A stretch of 64,000 nucleotides of DNA from Nonomuraea aurantiaca (GTDB taxonomy: Bacteria; Actinomycetota; Actinomycetes; Streptosporangiales; Streptosporangiaceae): assembly GCF_020215705.1 (NCBI RefSeq), contig NZ_JAIWNB010000011.1, positions 124,001 to 188,000 on the forward strand. The letters are read 5' to 3'. Below are positions 8,021-16,343 of this stretch, in pieces. The notes beneath the pieces were generated by a model. It had not been told where the DNA came from. It was given only the letters and a program-made list of their open reading frames with translations, and searched no databases. Position numbers and translations under genes: made by a program. Every line of letters begins with the position of its first letter. The first letter of the stretch is position 1.

Positions 8021-8093
8021 TCCGACGCAGCGGAAGAAGCCCCGTCCGGTGAGCCGACACAGCAGACGGCCCCACCCATGACCCGACGCAGCA

Positions 8094-8129
8094 GAAGACC
8101 CGCCCGGTGTAAATACCGGGCGGGTCTTC
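8094..8129. terminator. Strong bidirectional hairpin terminator
   Basis: A perfect 15-bp stem (GAAGACCCGCCCGGT at 8094-8108, its complement at 8115-8129) with the loop GTAAAT separates two convergent genes. The A-rich or T-rich flanks are short, as is usual in high-GC actinobacteria. Just upstream a motif CCGACGCAGCRGAAG is repeated twice. Confidence 0.8.
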
Positions 8130-8188
8130 GCGTACCGTTCCGCGCCGAAGAGGGTTCGGCACAGTCGCGGAACTGCCTAAGCCATCGT

Positions 8189-8464
8189 CTAAACGCTCCT
8201 ACCACTGCCCCGCCGCAGCCCAGCCACGAGCCCGACACCCACAATGGCCAGAACGACCTGCATGACGAGTTCGATCCAGTCGATGCCATTGGTGGTGGCG
8301 ACGCCGAGCACCTGCGCGATGAGCGTGCCCACCAGGGCGGCGACGATACCGACGACGATGGTGAGGATCCACCCGATGGCCTGCCTGCCGGGAAGCAGCA
8401 GACGACCGAGGGCGCCGATCACGGCGCCGATCACGATGGCGCCAAGGATGGACTGGATTGTCAT
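8189..8464 (-). CDS. GlsB/YeaQ/YmgE family stress membrane protein
   Basis: The protein has 91 residues from the ATG at 8464 behind GGGAGG. It has three hydrophobic helices and the family signature of glycine-rich segments: GAVIGALGRLLLPGR, TIVVGIVAALVGTLIAQ and a third helix ending in RR. Members are small inner-membrane proteins (transglycosylase-associated family) often induced by envelope stress. A paralogue follows directly upstream on the same strand, so this is a tandem duplication. Function beyond the family is unknown. Confidence 0.88.
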   Translation of the reverse strand: MTIQSILGAIVIGAVIGALGRLLLPGRQAIGWILTIVVGIVAALVGTLIAQVLGVATTNGIDWIELVMQVVLAIVGVGLVAGLRRGSGRSV

Positions 8465-8558
8465 GACCAAACCTCCCAGTGAGGGTGAGCCGTTCACTCT
8501 CGAGGGAGATCAGTACCCGGCCACGCGCGAATATGCGTAAGTGCTGGGAAACGCCAGG

Positions 8559-8846
8559 TCAGATCGGTGTTCCTCCGGTTCGGCCCGTTCTCCCGGTGCT
8601 CATCCTGGCTACGATGAGGACCCCGATGACGGCCAGGACGAGCTGGATGATGTGCTCCAGCCAGTCGATGCCCCTGGTGTCGGCCCAGCCGAACGCCTGA
8701 GCGATGAGCGTGCCGAGCAGAGCCGCCACGATGCCGACGATCAGCGTCAGGCCGATGGACATGTTCTGCTTACCGGGCACTATCAACCGGGCCAGTGCTC
8801 CGACAATGGCGCCGATGATGACTGCGGAAACAATCGCGCCGATCAT
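8559..8846 (-). CDS. GlsB/YeaQ/YmgE family stress membrane protein (second copy)
   Basis: The protein has 95 residues from the ATG at 8846, which has a purine-rich GGGGGGAG site. It shares the same three-helix layout and signature as its neighbour (GAIVGALARLIVPGK, LIVGIVAALLGTLIAQ) but ends in a polar Arg/Gly/Thr tail. The two genes are about 94 bp apart and could be transcribed together. An ancient tandem duplication is likely because the loops have diverged. Role in stress is inferred from the family only. Confidence 0.88.
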   Translation of the reverse strand: MIGAIVSAVIIGAIVGALARLIVPGKQNMSIGLTLIVGIVAALLGTLIAQAFGWADTRGIDWLEHIIQLVLAVIGVLIVARMSTGRTGRTGGTPI

Positions 8847-8957
8847 GTGTTGCTCCCCCCGAAGACGTTCCACATGTCTTGAAGAGGACTTACCCGACAT
8901 ATCAGGAACGTACCCTCGGGAAGGCGGCGATCCGTACCGCGCCAGTAACGGACCGCC

Positions 8958-8985
8958 GCCTCCGCTCGCTCGGCGGGCCGGAGGC
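8958..8985. terminator. Hairpin downstream of ispF
   Basis: GCCTCCG (8958-8964) pairs with CGGAGGC (8979-8985) around a 14-nt loop. It lies about 110 bp past the ispF stop and upstream of the small stress-protein gene, where the carD-ispF transcript would be expected to end. There is no clear U-run. Confidence 0.4.
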
Positions 8986-9093
8986 AGCGCCCGCCGGGAT
9001 ACCCTCAACGGATCCCGTAAGAAGACGCCGCACTGCCGGTAAAGGTTGACGAACGCCGCGCCCGACGACGGACAGCATTAACGACGAACGGAA

Positions 9094-9549
9094 CTAAGCG
9101 ACAACGAGTGCGGTCGCGATGGCCGCGACCCCTTCGCCGCGCCCGGTCAGCCCCAACCCGTCCGTGGTGGTCGCGCTGAGGCTCACAGAAGCCCCCAGAG
9201 CGGCGCTGAGCGCCTTCTCGGCCTCCGTACGGCGAGGCGCGAGTTTGGGCCGGTTACCGATGATCTGGACGGCGACGTTGCCGATCTCGAAGCCCGCCGA
9301 ACGCACCTGGCGCGCGGTCTCCTCCAGCAGCGTGACACCCGAGGCGCCCGCCCAGCGCGGGTCGGCGGTGCCGAACAGGCCACCGAGATCGCCGAGCCCG
9401 GCGGCGGACAGCAGTGCGTCACAGGCCGCGTGCGCGGCGGCGTCGCCGTCGGAGTGGCCCGCGAGCCCGACTTCACCCGGCCAGTGCAGGCCGGCGAGAT
9501 GCAGGTCGCGCCCTGAAACGAACGGGTGGACGTCGACTCCGACGCCCAC
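9094..9549 (-). CDS. ispF: 2-C-methyl-D-erythritol 2,4-cyclodiphosphate synthase
   Basis: The protein has 151 residues from a GTG at 9549. The metal-binding DVHPF near the start, HSDGDAAAHA, and the closing TTTDGLGLTGRGEG motif are diagnostic of IspF, the fifth enzyme of the MEP isoprenoid pathway. It starts 17 bp after the carD stop and is surely co-transcribed with it. No good Shine-Dalgarno precedes the GTG, so translation may be coupled to carD. In Streptomyces ispD lies between carD and ispF; here it is missing from that place. Confidence 0.93.
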   Translation of the reverse strand: MGVGVDVHPFVSGRDLHLAGLHWPGEVGLAGHSDGDAAAHAACDALLSAAGLGDLGGLFGTADPRWAGASGVTLLEETARQVRSAGFEIGNVAVQIIGNRPKLAPRRTEAEKALSAALGASVSLSATTTDGLGLTGRGEGVAAIATALVVA

Positions 9550-9566
9550 CCGTGGAAGCTTCGTGT

Positions 9567-10049
9567 TCAGGAGTTGAGAACCTCGTCGAGCAAGGCCTCC
9601 GCCTTGTCCTCATTGGTCTTCTCGGCGAGGGCCAGCTCACTCACCAAGATCTGACGGGCCTTGGCGAGCATGCGCTTCTCACCGGCGGACAGGCCGCGCT
9701 CGCGGTCCCTCCGCCACAGGTCCCGGACCACCTCGGCGACCTTGTTGACATCGCCGGACGCGAGCTTCTCCAGATTGGCCTTATAGCGCCGAGACCAGTT
9801 GGTCGGTTCCTCGGTGTGCGGCATCCGAAGAACATCGAAAACCCGCTCTAGGCCTTCTTGGCCGACAACATCGCGCACGCCGACGAGTTCTGCGTTTTCT
9901 GCTGGCACCTGGACGGTAAGGTCGCCCTTGTCGACCTTGAGCACCAGGTAGGTCTTTTCCTCACCCTTGATGGATCGCTTCGTGATTGCTTCGATCCGAG
10001 CAGCCCCATGGTGGGGGTAGACGACAGTGTCGCCGACCTGGAAAGTCAT
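9567..10049 (-). CDS. carD: CarD family RNA polymerase-binding transcription factor
   Basis: The protein has 160 residues from the ATG at 10049. The N-terminal Tudor-like RNA polymerase-interacting domain begins FQVGDTVVYPHHGAARIEAI. The helical DNA-binding domain carries the conserved NWSRRYKANLEKL with the tryptophan that wedges into the open promoter bubble. CarD binds the polymerase beta subunit and stabilises open complexes at rRNA and other promoters; it is essential in mycobacteria. It heads the carD-ispF unit and faces away from a lipoprotein gene across 241 bp. Confidence 0.95.
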   Translation of the reverse strand: MTFQVGDTVVYPHHGAARIEAITKRSIKGEEKTYLVLKVDKGDLTVQVPAENAELVGVRDVVGQEGLERVFDVLRMPHTEEPTNWSRRYKANLEKLASGDVNKVAEVVRDLWRRDRERGLSAGEKRMLAKARQILVSELALAEKTNEDKAEALLDEVLNS

Positions 10050-10150
10050 GTGACAAGTACCCCTTCCGCTGTACTCCAGAGTACCACGCATCCACAGGCT
10101 CCCGGAACAGTGAAATCATCATAACTGCAGGTCAAAGCGGCATATTGGGG

Positions 10151-10167
10151 GTTGACAAGCCGTCAAC
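10151..10167. promoter_or_regulatory. Inverted repeat in the carD/lipoprotein intergenic region
   Basis: GTTGAC-AAGCC-GTCAAC forms a perfect 6-bp inverted repeat that also contains the -35-like TTGACA (10152-10157). No well-spaced -10 is obvious for either direction; TATGAA at 10170 is too close. It could be a regulator site or a promoter element. The rest of 10050-10290 shows nothing else clear apart from the AGGAG site before the lipoprotein gene. Confidence 0.35.
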
Positions 10168-10290
10168 TCTATGAATCGCATATGCGGGCATAGCTAATGA
10201 CCTGCAGGGGTGCGGATATGACCATGGATTCGGGTGGATATGGTGGGCGCTGCCCAACATGCATGCGCAAGACCCTAGGAGAACCCGCTC

Positions 10291-10878
10291 GTGACCCGCC
10301 GTCGCTGGATTGTCGCCGCCGCCGTCTTCCTGGCTGCCCCCGTGCTCGCCGGCTGTTCGGCTGGATTCGACGCCGCCACCAACAAGCCGTATGCCCCCAA
10401 TGAGGCCGGAGTCCTCTTCGATCAGACCAGCAACTACGGCACGCGTGGCATCCATATCCCCCAGGCGTTCATCCTCGGCCCCGACTCCGGAGCACAGCTC
10501 GTCTACGGCGGCTCCGCCCCGGTCTATCTGAACATCCTCAACACCAACGGCGCCCCCGACACGCTCACGGCGGTCAACGCCGGCAACATGGCCACCGCGA
10601 AGGTGACCGCGCCGATCCAGCTGCCGAGCAACCAGCTCGTCAACACCGGCAAGCCGAGCCCGCAGATCATGCTGGAAGGCATCTCCAAGGGCCTCAGGGG
10701 CGGCGAGAGCATCCGCCTGGACCTCCAGTTCGCCAACGCCGGGGTCGTGTCCATGAACGTCCCTGTGGTCACGCGCAGCCGCGAGTTCAAGGACTACCCG
10801 CCGGCGCCCAACGCGACCCCCGCGCCGACGCCCACGCCCTCGGCCTCCGCCGCGGCCGAGGCCGAAGCGGCCCACTGA
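10291..10878 (+). CDS. Putative lipoprotein, copper chaperone (PCuAC)-like
   Basis: The protein has 195 residues from the GTG at 10291 behind AGGAG. A signal peptide with lipobox (VLAGCSAG) directs lipidation at Cys22. The mature part has a beta-sandwich pattern (QAFILGPDSG, SAPVYLNILNTNGAPDTL) similar to the DUF461/PCuAC-like lipoproteins that accompany carD and phoP in actinomycetes. The His/Met copper ligands of true PCuAC are not evident. The tail is Pro/Thr/Ala-rich. It converges on the phoP gene. Exported location is clear; copper binding is doubtful. Confidence 0.7.
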   Translation: MTRRRWIVAAAVFLAAPVLAGCSAGFDAATNKPYAPNEAGVLFDQTSNYGTRGIHIPQAFILGPDSGAQLVYGGSAPVYLNILNTNGAPDTLTAVNAGNMATAKVTAPIQLPSNQLVNTGKPSPQIMLEGISKGLRGGESIRLDLQFANAGVVSMNVPVVTRSREFKDYPPAPNATPAPTPTPSASAAAEAEAAH

Positions 10879-10916
10879 CCCAAGAGGTCGAAGTGGCCCA
10901 CTGAGCCCAAGAGAAA

Positions 10917-10962
10917 GCCCCGGTCCGGCACGAGAGGAAGCCCGCACGCGCCGAACCGGGGC
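10917..10962. terminator. Hairpin between lipoprotein and phoP genes
   Basis: GCCCCGGT (10917-10924) pairs with ACCGGGGC (10955-10962), extended inward by GGC/GCC after a two-base interruption. It sits between convergent genes and probably terminates both. Confidence 0.5.
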
Positions 10963-10978
10963 CGACCGGCCGACCCTG

Positions 10979-11671
10979 TCAGCTCTCCAGCGCGTCGAAC
11001 TTGTAGCCCAGCCCGCGCACCGTCAGGATGCAGCGCGGGTTGGACGGATCCGATTCGATCTTGGCGCGCAGCCGCTTGACGTGAACGTCGAGCGTCTTGG
11101 TGTCTCCCACGTAGTCGGCGCCCCACACCCGGTCGATGAGCTGCCCCCGGGTGAGCACCCGCCCGGCGTTGCGCAGCAGCACCTCCAGGAGCTCGAACTC
11201 CTTCAGCGGCAGCTGCACCTGGTCACCGCGTACGGCCACCACATGCCTGTCGACGTCCATGCGCACCGGACCCACCGCCAGCACCGCCGACTCCAGCTCC
11301 TCCACCGCGTCGCCCTGGCGGCGCAGCACGGCGCGGATGCGGGCGACGAGCTCGCGCGAGGAGAACGGCTTGGTGACGTAGTCGTCGGCGCCCAGCTCCA
11401 GCCCCACGACCTTGTCGATCTCGCTGTCCTTGGCGGTCAGCATGATGACCGGCACCTTGGAGCGCTGCCGCAGCGAGCGGCATACCTCGGTGCCCGGCAG
11501 CCCGGGCAGCATCAGGTCGAGCAGCACCAGGTCGGCGCCGCTCCGGTCGAACGTGTCGAGCGCCTCCGGCCCGGTCGCCGCGACGGAGACCTCGAAGCCT
11601 TCTTTGCGGAGCATGTACGACAAGGCGTCGGAGAACGACTCTTCGTCCTCGACCACGAGAACTCGGGTCAT
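10979..11671 (-). CDS. regX3: OmpR-type response regulator RegX3/PhoP
   Basis: The protein has 230 residues. The receiver domain has the acidic pair VVEDEE, the phospho-acceptor Asp in LVLLDLMLPG, and Thr/Lys switch residues (MLTAKD, VTKPFS). The C-terminal winged helix ends with DTKTLDVHVKRLRAKIE. It overlaps the sensor kinase gene by 4 bp, and phoU is divergent, as in Streptomyces phoU-phoRP and mycobacterial senX3-regX3. It should control the phosphate-starvation regulon, including its own locus through the boxes upstream of senX3. Confidence 0.95.
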   Translation of the reverse strand: MTRVLVVEDEESFSDALSYMLRKEGFEVSVAATGPEALDTFDRSGADLVLLDLMLPGLPGTEVCRSLRQRSKVPVIMLTAKDSEIDKVVGLELGADDYVTKPFSSRELVARIRAVLRRQGDAVEELESAVLAVGPVRMDVDRHVVAVRGDQVQLPLKEFELLEVLLRNAGRVLTRGQLIDRVWGADYVGDTKTLDVHVKRLRAKIESDPSNPRCILTVRGLGYKFDALES

Positions 11672-12846
11672 TTTGCGGCCTCCAGGGTGTTCGGGGGTGG
11701 TACGACCACCGCGGTGCCGCCGAAAGCGGGCAGCCGCAGCGTGAATGTGGAGCCGGAGCCTTCCTTGCTCCAGACGGAGACCTCGCCGGCGTGCGCCGCG
11801 GCGACGTGCTTGACGATCGCGAGGCCGAGGCCGGTGCCGCCGGTCGCCCGGGACCTGGCCGCGTCGACGCGGAAGAAGCGTTCGAAGATGCGTTCGAGCG
11901 CCTCTTCCGGGATGCCGATGCCCTGGTCGCTGACGCTGATCTCGACGGAGTCGCCGGCCGGTCTGACGCTGACGACGACCCGGGTGTGTTCGGGGCTGTA
12001 GGCGACGGCGTTGTCGATGAGGTTGCGCAGGGCGGTGACGAGCAGTTCGTCGTCCCCCCAGATGCGCAGGCCCTCCGTGCCGCCGGTGACGAGCGTGATG
12101 TCCTTGGCGATCGCCCTGGTGTTGCAGTGGTCGATGGCGTCGTGGATGGATTCGTCGATCGAGACCTGGCCGGGGGTGGGGATGGGCTCGGCGCCCTGGA
12201 TCCGGCTCAGCGTGATCAGGTCCTGCACGAGATAGTTGAGCCGGGCGGCCTCGTGCTGCATGCGCCCGGCGAACCTGGTGACGGCCTCGGGGTCGTCGGC
12301 GGCGTCCTGGATGGTCTCGGCGAGCAGGCTCAGCGCGCCGACGGGGGTCTTGAGCTCGTGGCTGACGTTCGCCACGAAGTCGCGGCGGACCGCCTCGACC
12401 CTGCGCCGCTCGGTCTGGTCCTCGGCGAGCACGAGCACTTGGCCGTGCGAGCCGAGGGGGGCCACCCGGACCGCGAAGTTCGTGATCTCCTGGCCGAACT
12501 TGTGCCCGGCGACGTCGATCTCGCTCTCGCGGATCTCGCCGTCCCGGCGTACCTGCCTGGCCAGTGCCAGGAGCTCGGCGGCCATCAGCCGGTCGCCCTT
12601 GACCAGCCCGAACGCGCGGGCGGCCGAGCTGGCCCGCAGCACGCGATCGTGCGCGTCGAGCACGACGGCGGACGAGGGAAGTACGGCCAGCACCGACGCC
12701 ACGCCCTGCGGAAGGGCGCTGGTCTCCTGGTCGCCGGCCGTCGCGGCTCTGCTCGAGGCCTCGATCTGGTTGCGGTAGAACAGGACCGCCAGCGCTCCCA
12801 CGACGAACCCCGCCAGGGCCGTCAAGCTCATGGCCATCTCACTCAT
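11668..12846 (-). CDS. senX3: Phosphate-sensing histidine kinase SenX3/PhoR
   Basis: The protein has 392 residues: one N-terminal transmembrane helix (about 5-23), a PAS-like region (about 50-150), the H-box ANVSHELKTPVGALSL, and ATPase N- and G-boxes (LIDNAVAYSPE, DQGIGIPEEA, GTGLGLAIVKH). A second ATG nine bases in is an alternative start. The single short membrane segment fits sensing through PhoU and the Pst transporter rather than a periplasmic ligand. It is translationally coupled to regX3 downstream and divergent from phoU. Confidence 0.95.
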   Translation of the reverse strand: MSEMAMSLTALAGFVVGALAVLFYRNQIEASSRAATAGDQETSALPQGVASVLAVLPSSAVVLDAHDRVLRASSAARAFGLVKGDRLMAAELLALARQVRRDGEIRESEIDVAGHKFGQEITNFAVRVAPLGSHGQVLVLAEDQTERRRVEAVRRDFVANVSHELKTPVGALSLLAETIQDAADDPEAVTRFAGRMQHEAARLNYLVQDLITLSRIQGAEPIPTPGQVSIDESIHDAIDHCNTRAIAKDITLVTGGTEGLRIWGDDELLVTALRNLIDNAVAYSPEHTRVVVSVRPAGDSVEISVSDQGIGIPEEALERIFERFFRVDAARSRATGGTGLGLAIVKHVAAAHAGEVSVWSKEGSGSTFTLRLPAFGGTAVVVPPPNTLEAAK

Positions 12847-12895
12847 GCCTTCGATGGTAGGTGGCCTTCATCAAGTGACAGCCCTTCCACCTGCG

Positions 12896-12950
12896 GATGA
12901 ACAGCCCTTTCCAGGAAAGTTCATCTCACTGTAGGAGTTCGTTCATCAAG
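12896..12950. promoter_or_regulatory. Probable PHO boxes between senX3 and phoU
   Basis: GTTCATC occurs at 12919-12925 and 12941-12947, exactly 22 bp (two 11-bp units) apart. An inverted copy GATGAAC lies at 12896-12902, facing senX3. Streptomyces PhoP binds 11-bp direct repeats of the GTTCAYC type in the equivalent phoU-phoRP spacer. The match in sequence, spacing and location supports autoregulation of both divergent transcripts. Confidence 0.6.
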
Positions 12951-12969
12951 AGCAACGTACGGTGACGGC

Positions 12970-13626
12970 ATGCGCGACGCGTACCATGAAGAACTCGATT
13001 CCCTGACGGACAAGCTGGTCGAGATGACCAGGCTGGTCCGCTCGGCCATCTCCAGAGCCACCACGGCCCTGCTCGACTCCGACCTCCAGCTCGCGGAGAG
13101 CGTGATCTCCAGGGATACGGAGGTGAACGCGACGTTCGAGCAGCTCGAGGCGTCCATCTTCGAGCTGATGGCCCGGCAGCAGCCGGTGGCCGTGGACCTG
13201 CGGATGGTCATCACGGCCTTGCGGATGGGCACGGACCTGGAGCGCATGGGCGACCTGGCGGTGCACGTGGCCAAGGTCGCGCGGCTGCGCCACCCCGACT
13301 CGGCCATCCCGGCGGAGGTACGGCCCACGATCGTGCAGATGGGCCAGATCGCCGAGACCCTGGTCACGAAGGCGGGCGGCTGCATCGCCTCGCACGACGT
13401 GGAGTCGGCGCTGGAGCTGGAGGCCGACGACGACGCCATGGACAAGCTGCACCGGCGGCTGTTCAGGAACATCCTGGCCAAGGACTGGCCCCACGGCGTG
13501 GAGCCGGCGATCGACATCACGCTGATCGGCCGCTACTACGAGCGTTACGCCGACCACGCGGTCAACGTGGCCGGTGACGTCGTCTACCTGGTGACGGGCT
13601 CCCGTCCGACGGCCAACCCGAGCTGA
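12970..13626 (+). CDS. phoU: Phosphate signalling protein PhoU
   Basis: A 218-residue all-helical protein made of two PhoU repeats. Metal-cluster-type motifs occur in each half (MGTDLERMGDLAVHVAK and GRYYERYADHAVNVA). PhoU links the Pst transporter to the sensor kinase and represses the phosphate regulon when phosphate is plentiful. It reads away from senX3-regX3 and is followed by a strong terminator, so it is monocistronic. The length and motifs are canonical. Confidence 0.95.
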   Translation: MRDAYHEELDSLTDKLVEMTRLVRSAISRATTALLDSDLQLAESVISRDTEVNATFEQLEASIFELMARQQPVAVDLRMVITALRMGTDLERMGDLAVHVAKVARLRHPDSAIPAEVRPTIVQMGQIAETLVTKAGGCIASHDVESALELEADDDAMDKLHRRLFRNILAKDWPHGVEPAIDITLIGRYYERYADHAVNVAGDVVYLVTGSRPTANPS

Positions 13627-13635
13627 TGGGCCGAT

Positions 13636-13666
13636 GACGGCGGGGCGCGCGATGCGCCCCGCCGTC
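13636..13666. terminator. Bidirectional terminator after phoU
   Basis: A perfect 13-bp GC-rich stem, GACGGCGGGGCGC (13636-13648) with its complement at 13654-13666, has the loop GCGAT. It lies between the convergent phoU and gpmA stops. Confidence 0.8.
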
Positions 13667-13671
13667 GGTGT

Positions 13672-14415
13672 TCAACGGCCCTGGTTGGCGACCGCCTCGA
13701 TCGCCGCCTTCGCCGCCTCCGGGTCGAGGTATTCGCCGCCGCGCTGGAGCGGCCGGAACTCGTCGTCCAGCTCGTAGCGCAGCGGGATGCCCGTGGGGAT
13801 GTTGAGCCCGGCGATCTCCTCGTCGGGGATGCCGTCGAGGTGCTTGACCAGCGCGCGCAGCGAGTTGCCGTGCGCCGCCACCAGCACGGTGCGCCCGGCC
13901 GCGAGATCCGGGACGATCTCGTCGTACCAGTAGGGCAGCATGCGGTCGACGACGTCCTTGAGGCATTCGGTGCGCGGCATGAGCTCGGGCGGCAGCAGGG
14001 CGTAGCGCGGGTCGCCCGCCTGGGAGTATTCGTCGCCGTCGGCGATCGGGGGCGGCGGGACGTCGAAGGAGCGCCGCCAGAGCATGAACTGCTCGTCGCC
14101 GAACTCCTCGCGGGTCTGCGCCTTGTTCTTGCCCTGGAGGGCGCCGTAGTGGCGCTCGTTGAGCCGCCACGAGCGCTTGACGGGCAGCCAGAGCAGGTCG
14201 GCCTCGCCGAGGGAGAGCTGGGCCGTCTGGATGGCCCTGGTCAGCAGGCTGGTGTGCACCACATCGGGCCGGACCCCGGCCTCCACCAGGAGCTTGCCGC
14301 CCCGGCGGGCCTCGTCCTCGCCCTTGGCCGAGAGGCTCACGTCCACCCACCCGGTGAACAGGCCTTTCGCGTTCCAGTCACTCTCGCCGTGCCGTAGCAG
14401 CACCAAAGTCGCCAT
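13672..14415 (-). CDS. gpmA: 2,3-bisphosphoglycerate-dependent phosphoglycerate mutase
   Basis: The protein has 247 residues. The histidine-phosphatase signature LVLLRHGESDWN, the second-site RAIQTAQLSL, and the closing LVAAHGNSLRALVKHLDG mark the cofactor-dependent phosphoglycerate mutase of glycolysis. The length is standard. It lies upstream of phoU and downstream of the YbjN gene, the same order as in Streptomyces around mshA. Confidence 0.96.
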   Translation of the reverse strand: MATLVLLRHGESDWNAKGLFTGWVDVSLSAKGEDEARRGGKLLVEAGVRPDVVHTSLLTRAIQTAQLSLGEADLLWLPVKRSWRLNERHYGALQGKNKAQTREEFGDEQFMLWRRSFDVPPPPIADGDEYSQAGDPRYALLPPELMPRTECLKDVVDRMLPYWYDEIVPDLAAGRTVLVAAHGNSLRALVKHLDGIPDEEIAGLNIPTGIPLRYELDDEFRPLQRGGEYLDPEAAKAAIEAVANQGR

Positions 14416-14436
14416 GCGGGCAATCCTAGGCGGGCC

Positions 14437-14925
14437 TCAGCTGTCGGTTCGCGCCGGATCCGCGAAGCGGGCGAACGCCTGGAGGTTGGCCAGCGACTCG
14501 CCGCGTTTGGCGCGCCAGGCCCACTCGCGCCTGATCGACGAGGCGAAGCCGAGCTCCAGGGCCCTGTCGAACCAGTCGTCGGAATAGGTCAGCACGCAGC
14601 CGAGCAGCCGGTCGATCTCCTCTTCCGTGATCGCCGTGAGCGGCACCCGGCCGACGAGGTAGACGTCGCCGACGCTGTCGACGGAGAAGTGGACGCCGTA
14701 CATGCCGCCGTTCTTGGCGAGCAGCCACTTGTAGAACTCGGTGTGGTTCTCGTCGGGCTGGCGGCAGAAGAACGCCTCGACGTGCAGCGCCTGATCGCCG
14801 ATGATCAACCACGTCATCGTGGCGAGTTTGTGCTGCCCGGGCAGCTTCACCAGGAACGCCCCCGGCCGCGGCTCGTCAAAGGAGACATCCGCGGCCTTGA
14901 GCGCGGTTTCTACGACTTCGCGCAT
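14437..14925 (-). CDS. YbjN domain-containing protein
   Basis: A 162-residue soluble protein with the actinobacterial YbjN fold, related to type III secretion chaperone-like domains: AFLVKLPGQHKLATMTWLI, then FYKWLLAKNGGMYGVHFSVD. It consistently neighbours mshA and gpm in actinomycetes, but its role is unknown. A 13-bp direct repeat, GCCTACGGAACGA, occurs twice 20 bp apart (14934 and 14954) just upstream of its start, between it and mshA. Confidence 0.85.
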   Translation of the reverse strand: MREVVETALKAADVSFDEPRPGAFLVKLPGQHKLATMTWLIIGDQALHVEAFFCRQPDENHTEFYKWLLAKNGGMYGVHFSVDSVGDVYLVGRVPLTAITEEEIDRLLGCVLTYSDDWFDRALELGFASSIRREWAWRAKRGESLANLQAFARFADPARTDS

Positions 14926-14971
14926 GCCGTACAGCCTACGGAACGATCGGCCCGCCTACGGAACGAGCGCC

Positions 14972-16249
14972 CTATGAGATGACGGCGACCGGCAGCCTGT
15001 GCAGGTCGGCGACTGCGTCGGCGTAGACCTCCATCAGCCGGGACGAGGTGGCCTGCCAGCCGAACGCCGTCGCGTGCCGGCGGGCGCCGGCCGACAGGCC
15101 GTCGCGCCAGGCCGGCGCGGTGACGAAGCGGCGCAGCACGCGTGCCCACTCGTGCGAGTCGTGGCCGTCCACGAGCACGCCGGACACTCCATCCTGTACG
15201 GCCGTGCGCAGCCCGCCCACGGCAGCTGCGGCGACGGGGGTGCCGCACGCCTGTGACTCCAGGGCGACGAGGCCGAACGACTCGCTGTAGGACGGCACGA
15301 CGGTCACATCGGCCGCGCGGTACCAGTCGGCCAGCTCGTACTGCGGCGCGGGCGGCACGAGCCGGACGACGTCGGAGATGCCCAGCTCGGTGGCGAGCTC
15401 GGCGAGGAGGGACGGCCTGGCCAGGCCGTTGCCCGAGGGGCCGCCCACGCACGCGACGACCAGGCGGTCGCGCAGCGAGGGGTCGTCGATGAGCATCCGC
15501 GAGGCGGCGCGCAACAGCACGTCGGGCGCCTTCAGCGGCTGAATCCGGCCCACGAACAGCAGGACGTGCGCGTTCTGCGGCAGCCCGAGGCGGCGGCGGG
15601 AGGCTCCCTGCGAAGCGGGCTGGAAGACCGTGAGGTTGACACCCGGGTTCACGACCGCGACACGTTCCTCCCGCGCCCCATACAGCTCCATGAGCTCGTT
15701 CCCCTCGTCGGCGGTGTTGGCGACGAGGCGGTCGGCGATCTCCACGACCTGCTGCTCCCCCACCACGCGGGCCTGCGGCTCGGGCTGGTCGTTCTGGGCC
15801 AGCAGCAGGTTCTTCACCTTGGCCATGGTGTGCATGGTGTGCACCAGAGGCACGCCCCAGCGCTCCTTGGCCAGCCAGCCGACCTGGCCGGACAGCCAGT
15901 AGTGCGAGTGGATGACGTCATAGCGGCCGGGGTCGTACATCGCCTCGGTCCGCAGCACGCCGGACAGGAACGCGCAGAGCTGGCCGGGCAGGTCGGCCCT
16001 GGTCAGCTCCTCGTACGGTCCCGCGGTCAGGTGGCGGACCATGACACCGGGGGCGAGTTCGGACACCGGTGGCTGGTCACGTCCGGTGGCCCGGGTGAAG
16101 ATCTCCACCTCGACGCCGGACTCGGCCAGCCGCTTGGCCGATTCGACGATGTACACGTTCATCCCGCCGGCGTCGCCCGTGCCGGGCTGTTCCAGGGGAG
16201 ACGTGTGCATGCTGATGGTCGCGACCCGGTTGACCCGTCGTCGCCTCAC
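14972..16249 (-). CDS. mshA: D-inositol-3-phosphate glycosyltransferase (mycothiol synthesis)
   Basis: A 425-residue GT-B retaining glycosyltransferase from a GTG at 16249 behind GGAGGT. MshA hallmarks include the donor-side start VATISMHTSPLEQPGTGDAGGMNVYI, the site HSHYWLSGQVG, and the UDP-binding SYSESFGLVALESQACGTPV. It joins UDP-GlcNAc to inositol-3-phosphate, the first step of mycothiol synthesis, so the host is a mycothiol-producing actinobacterium. It is divergent from the SDR gene across about 95 bp. Confidence 0.95.
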   Translation of the reverse strand: MRRRRVNRVATISMHTSPLEQPGTGDAGGMNVYIVESAKRLAESGVEVEIFTRATGRDQPPVSELAPGVMVRHLTAGPYEELTRADLPGQLCAFLSGVLRTEAMYDPGRYDVIHSHYWLSGQVGWLAKERWGVPLVHTMHTMAKVKNLLLAQNDQPEPQARVVGEQQVVEIADRLVANTADEGNELMELYGAREERVAVVNPGVNLTVFQPASQGASRRRLGLPQNAHVLLFVGRIQPLKAPDVLLRAASRMLIDDPSLRDRLVVACVGGPSGNGLARPSLLAELATELGISDVVRLVPPAPQYELADWYRAADVTVVPSYSESFGLVALESQACGTPVAAAAVGGLRTAVQDGVSGVLVDGHDSHEWARVLRRFVTAPAWRDGLSAGARRHATAFGWQATSSRLMEVYADAVADLHRLPVAVIS

Positions 16250-16343
16250 CCGACACCACCTCCAAACGCATTACAACTATGCCGAGCATCCCGACATTCC
16301 CGACAAGCGGGGTGTCATGGGCAGGGCTGGCAAGATGTGTGCC

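Noticed and set aside
9567..10290. ispD-like gene hidden near carD
   Set aside because: All frames between carD, ispF and the lipoprotein gene were considered; none has the nucleotidyltransferase start motif.
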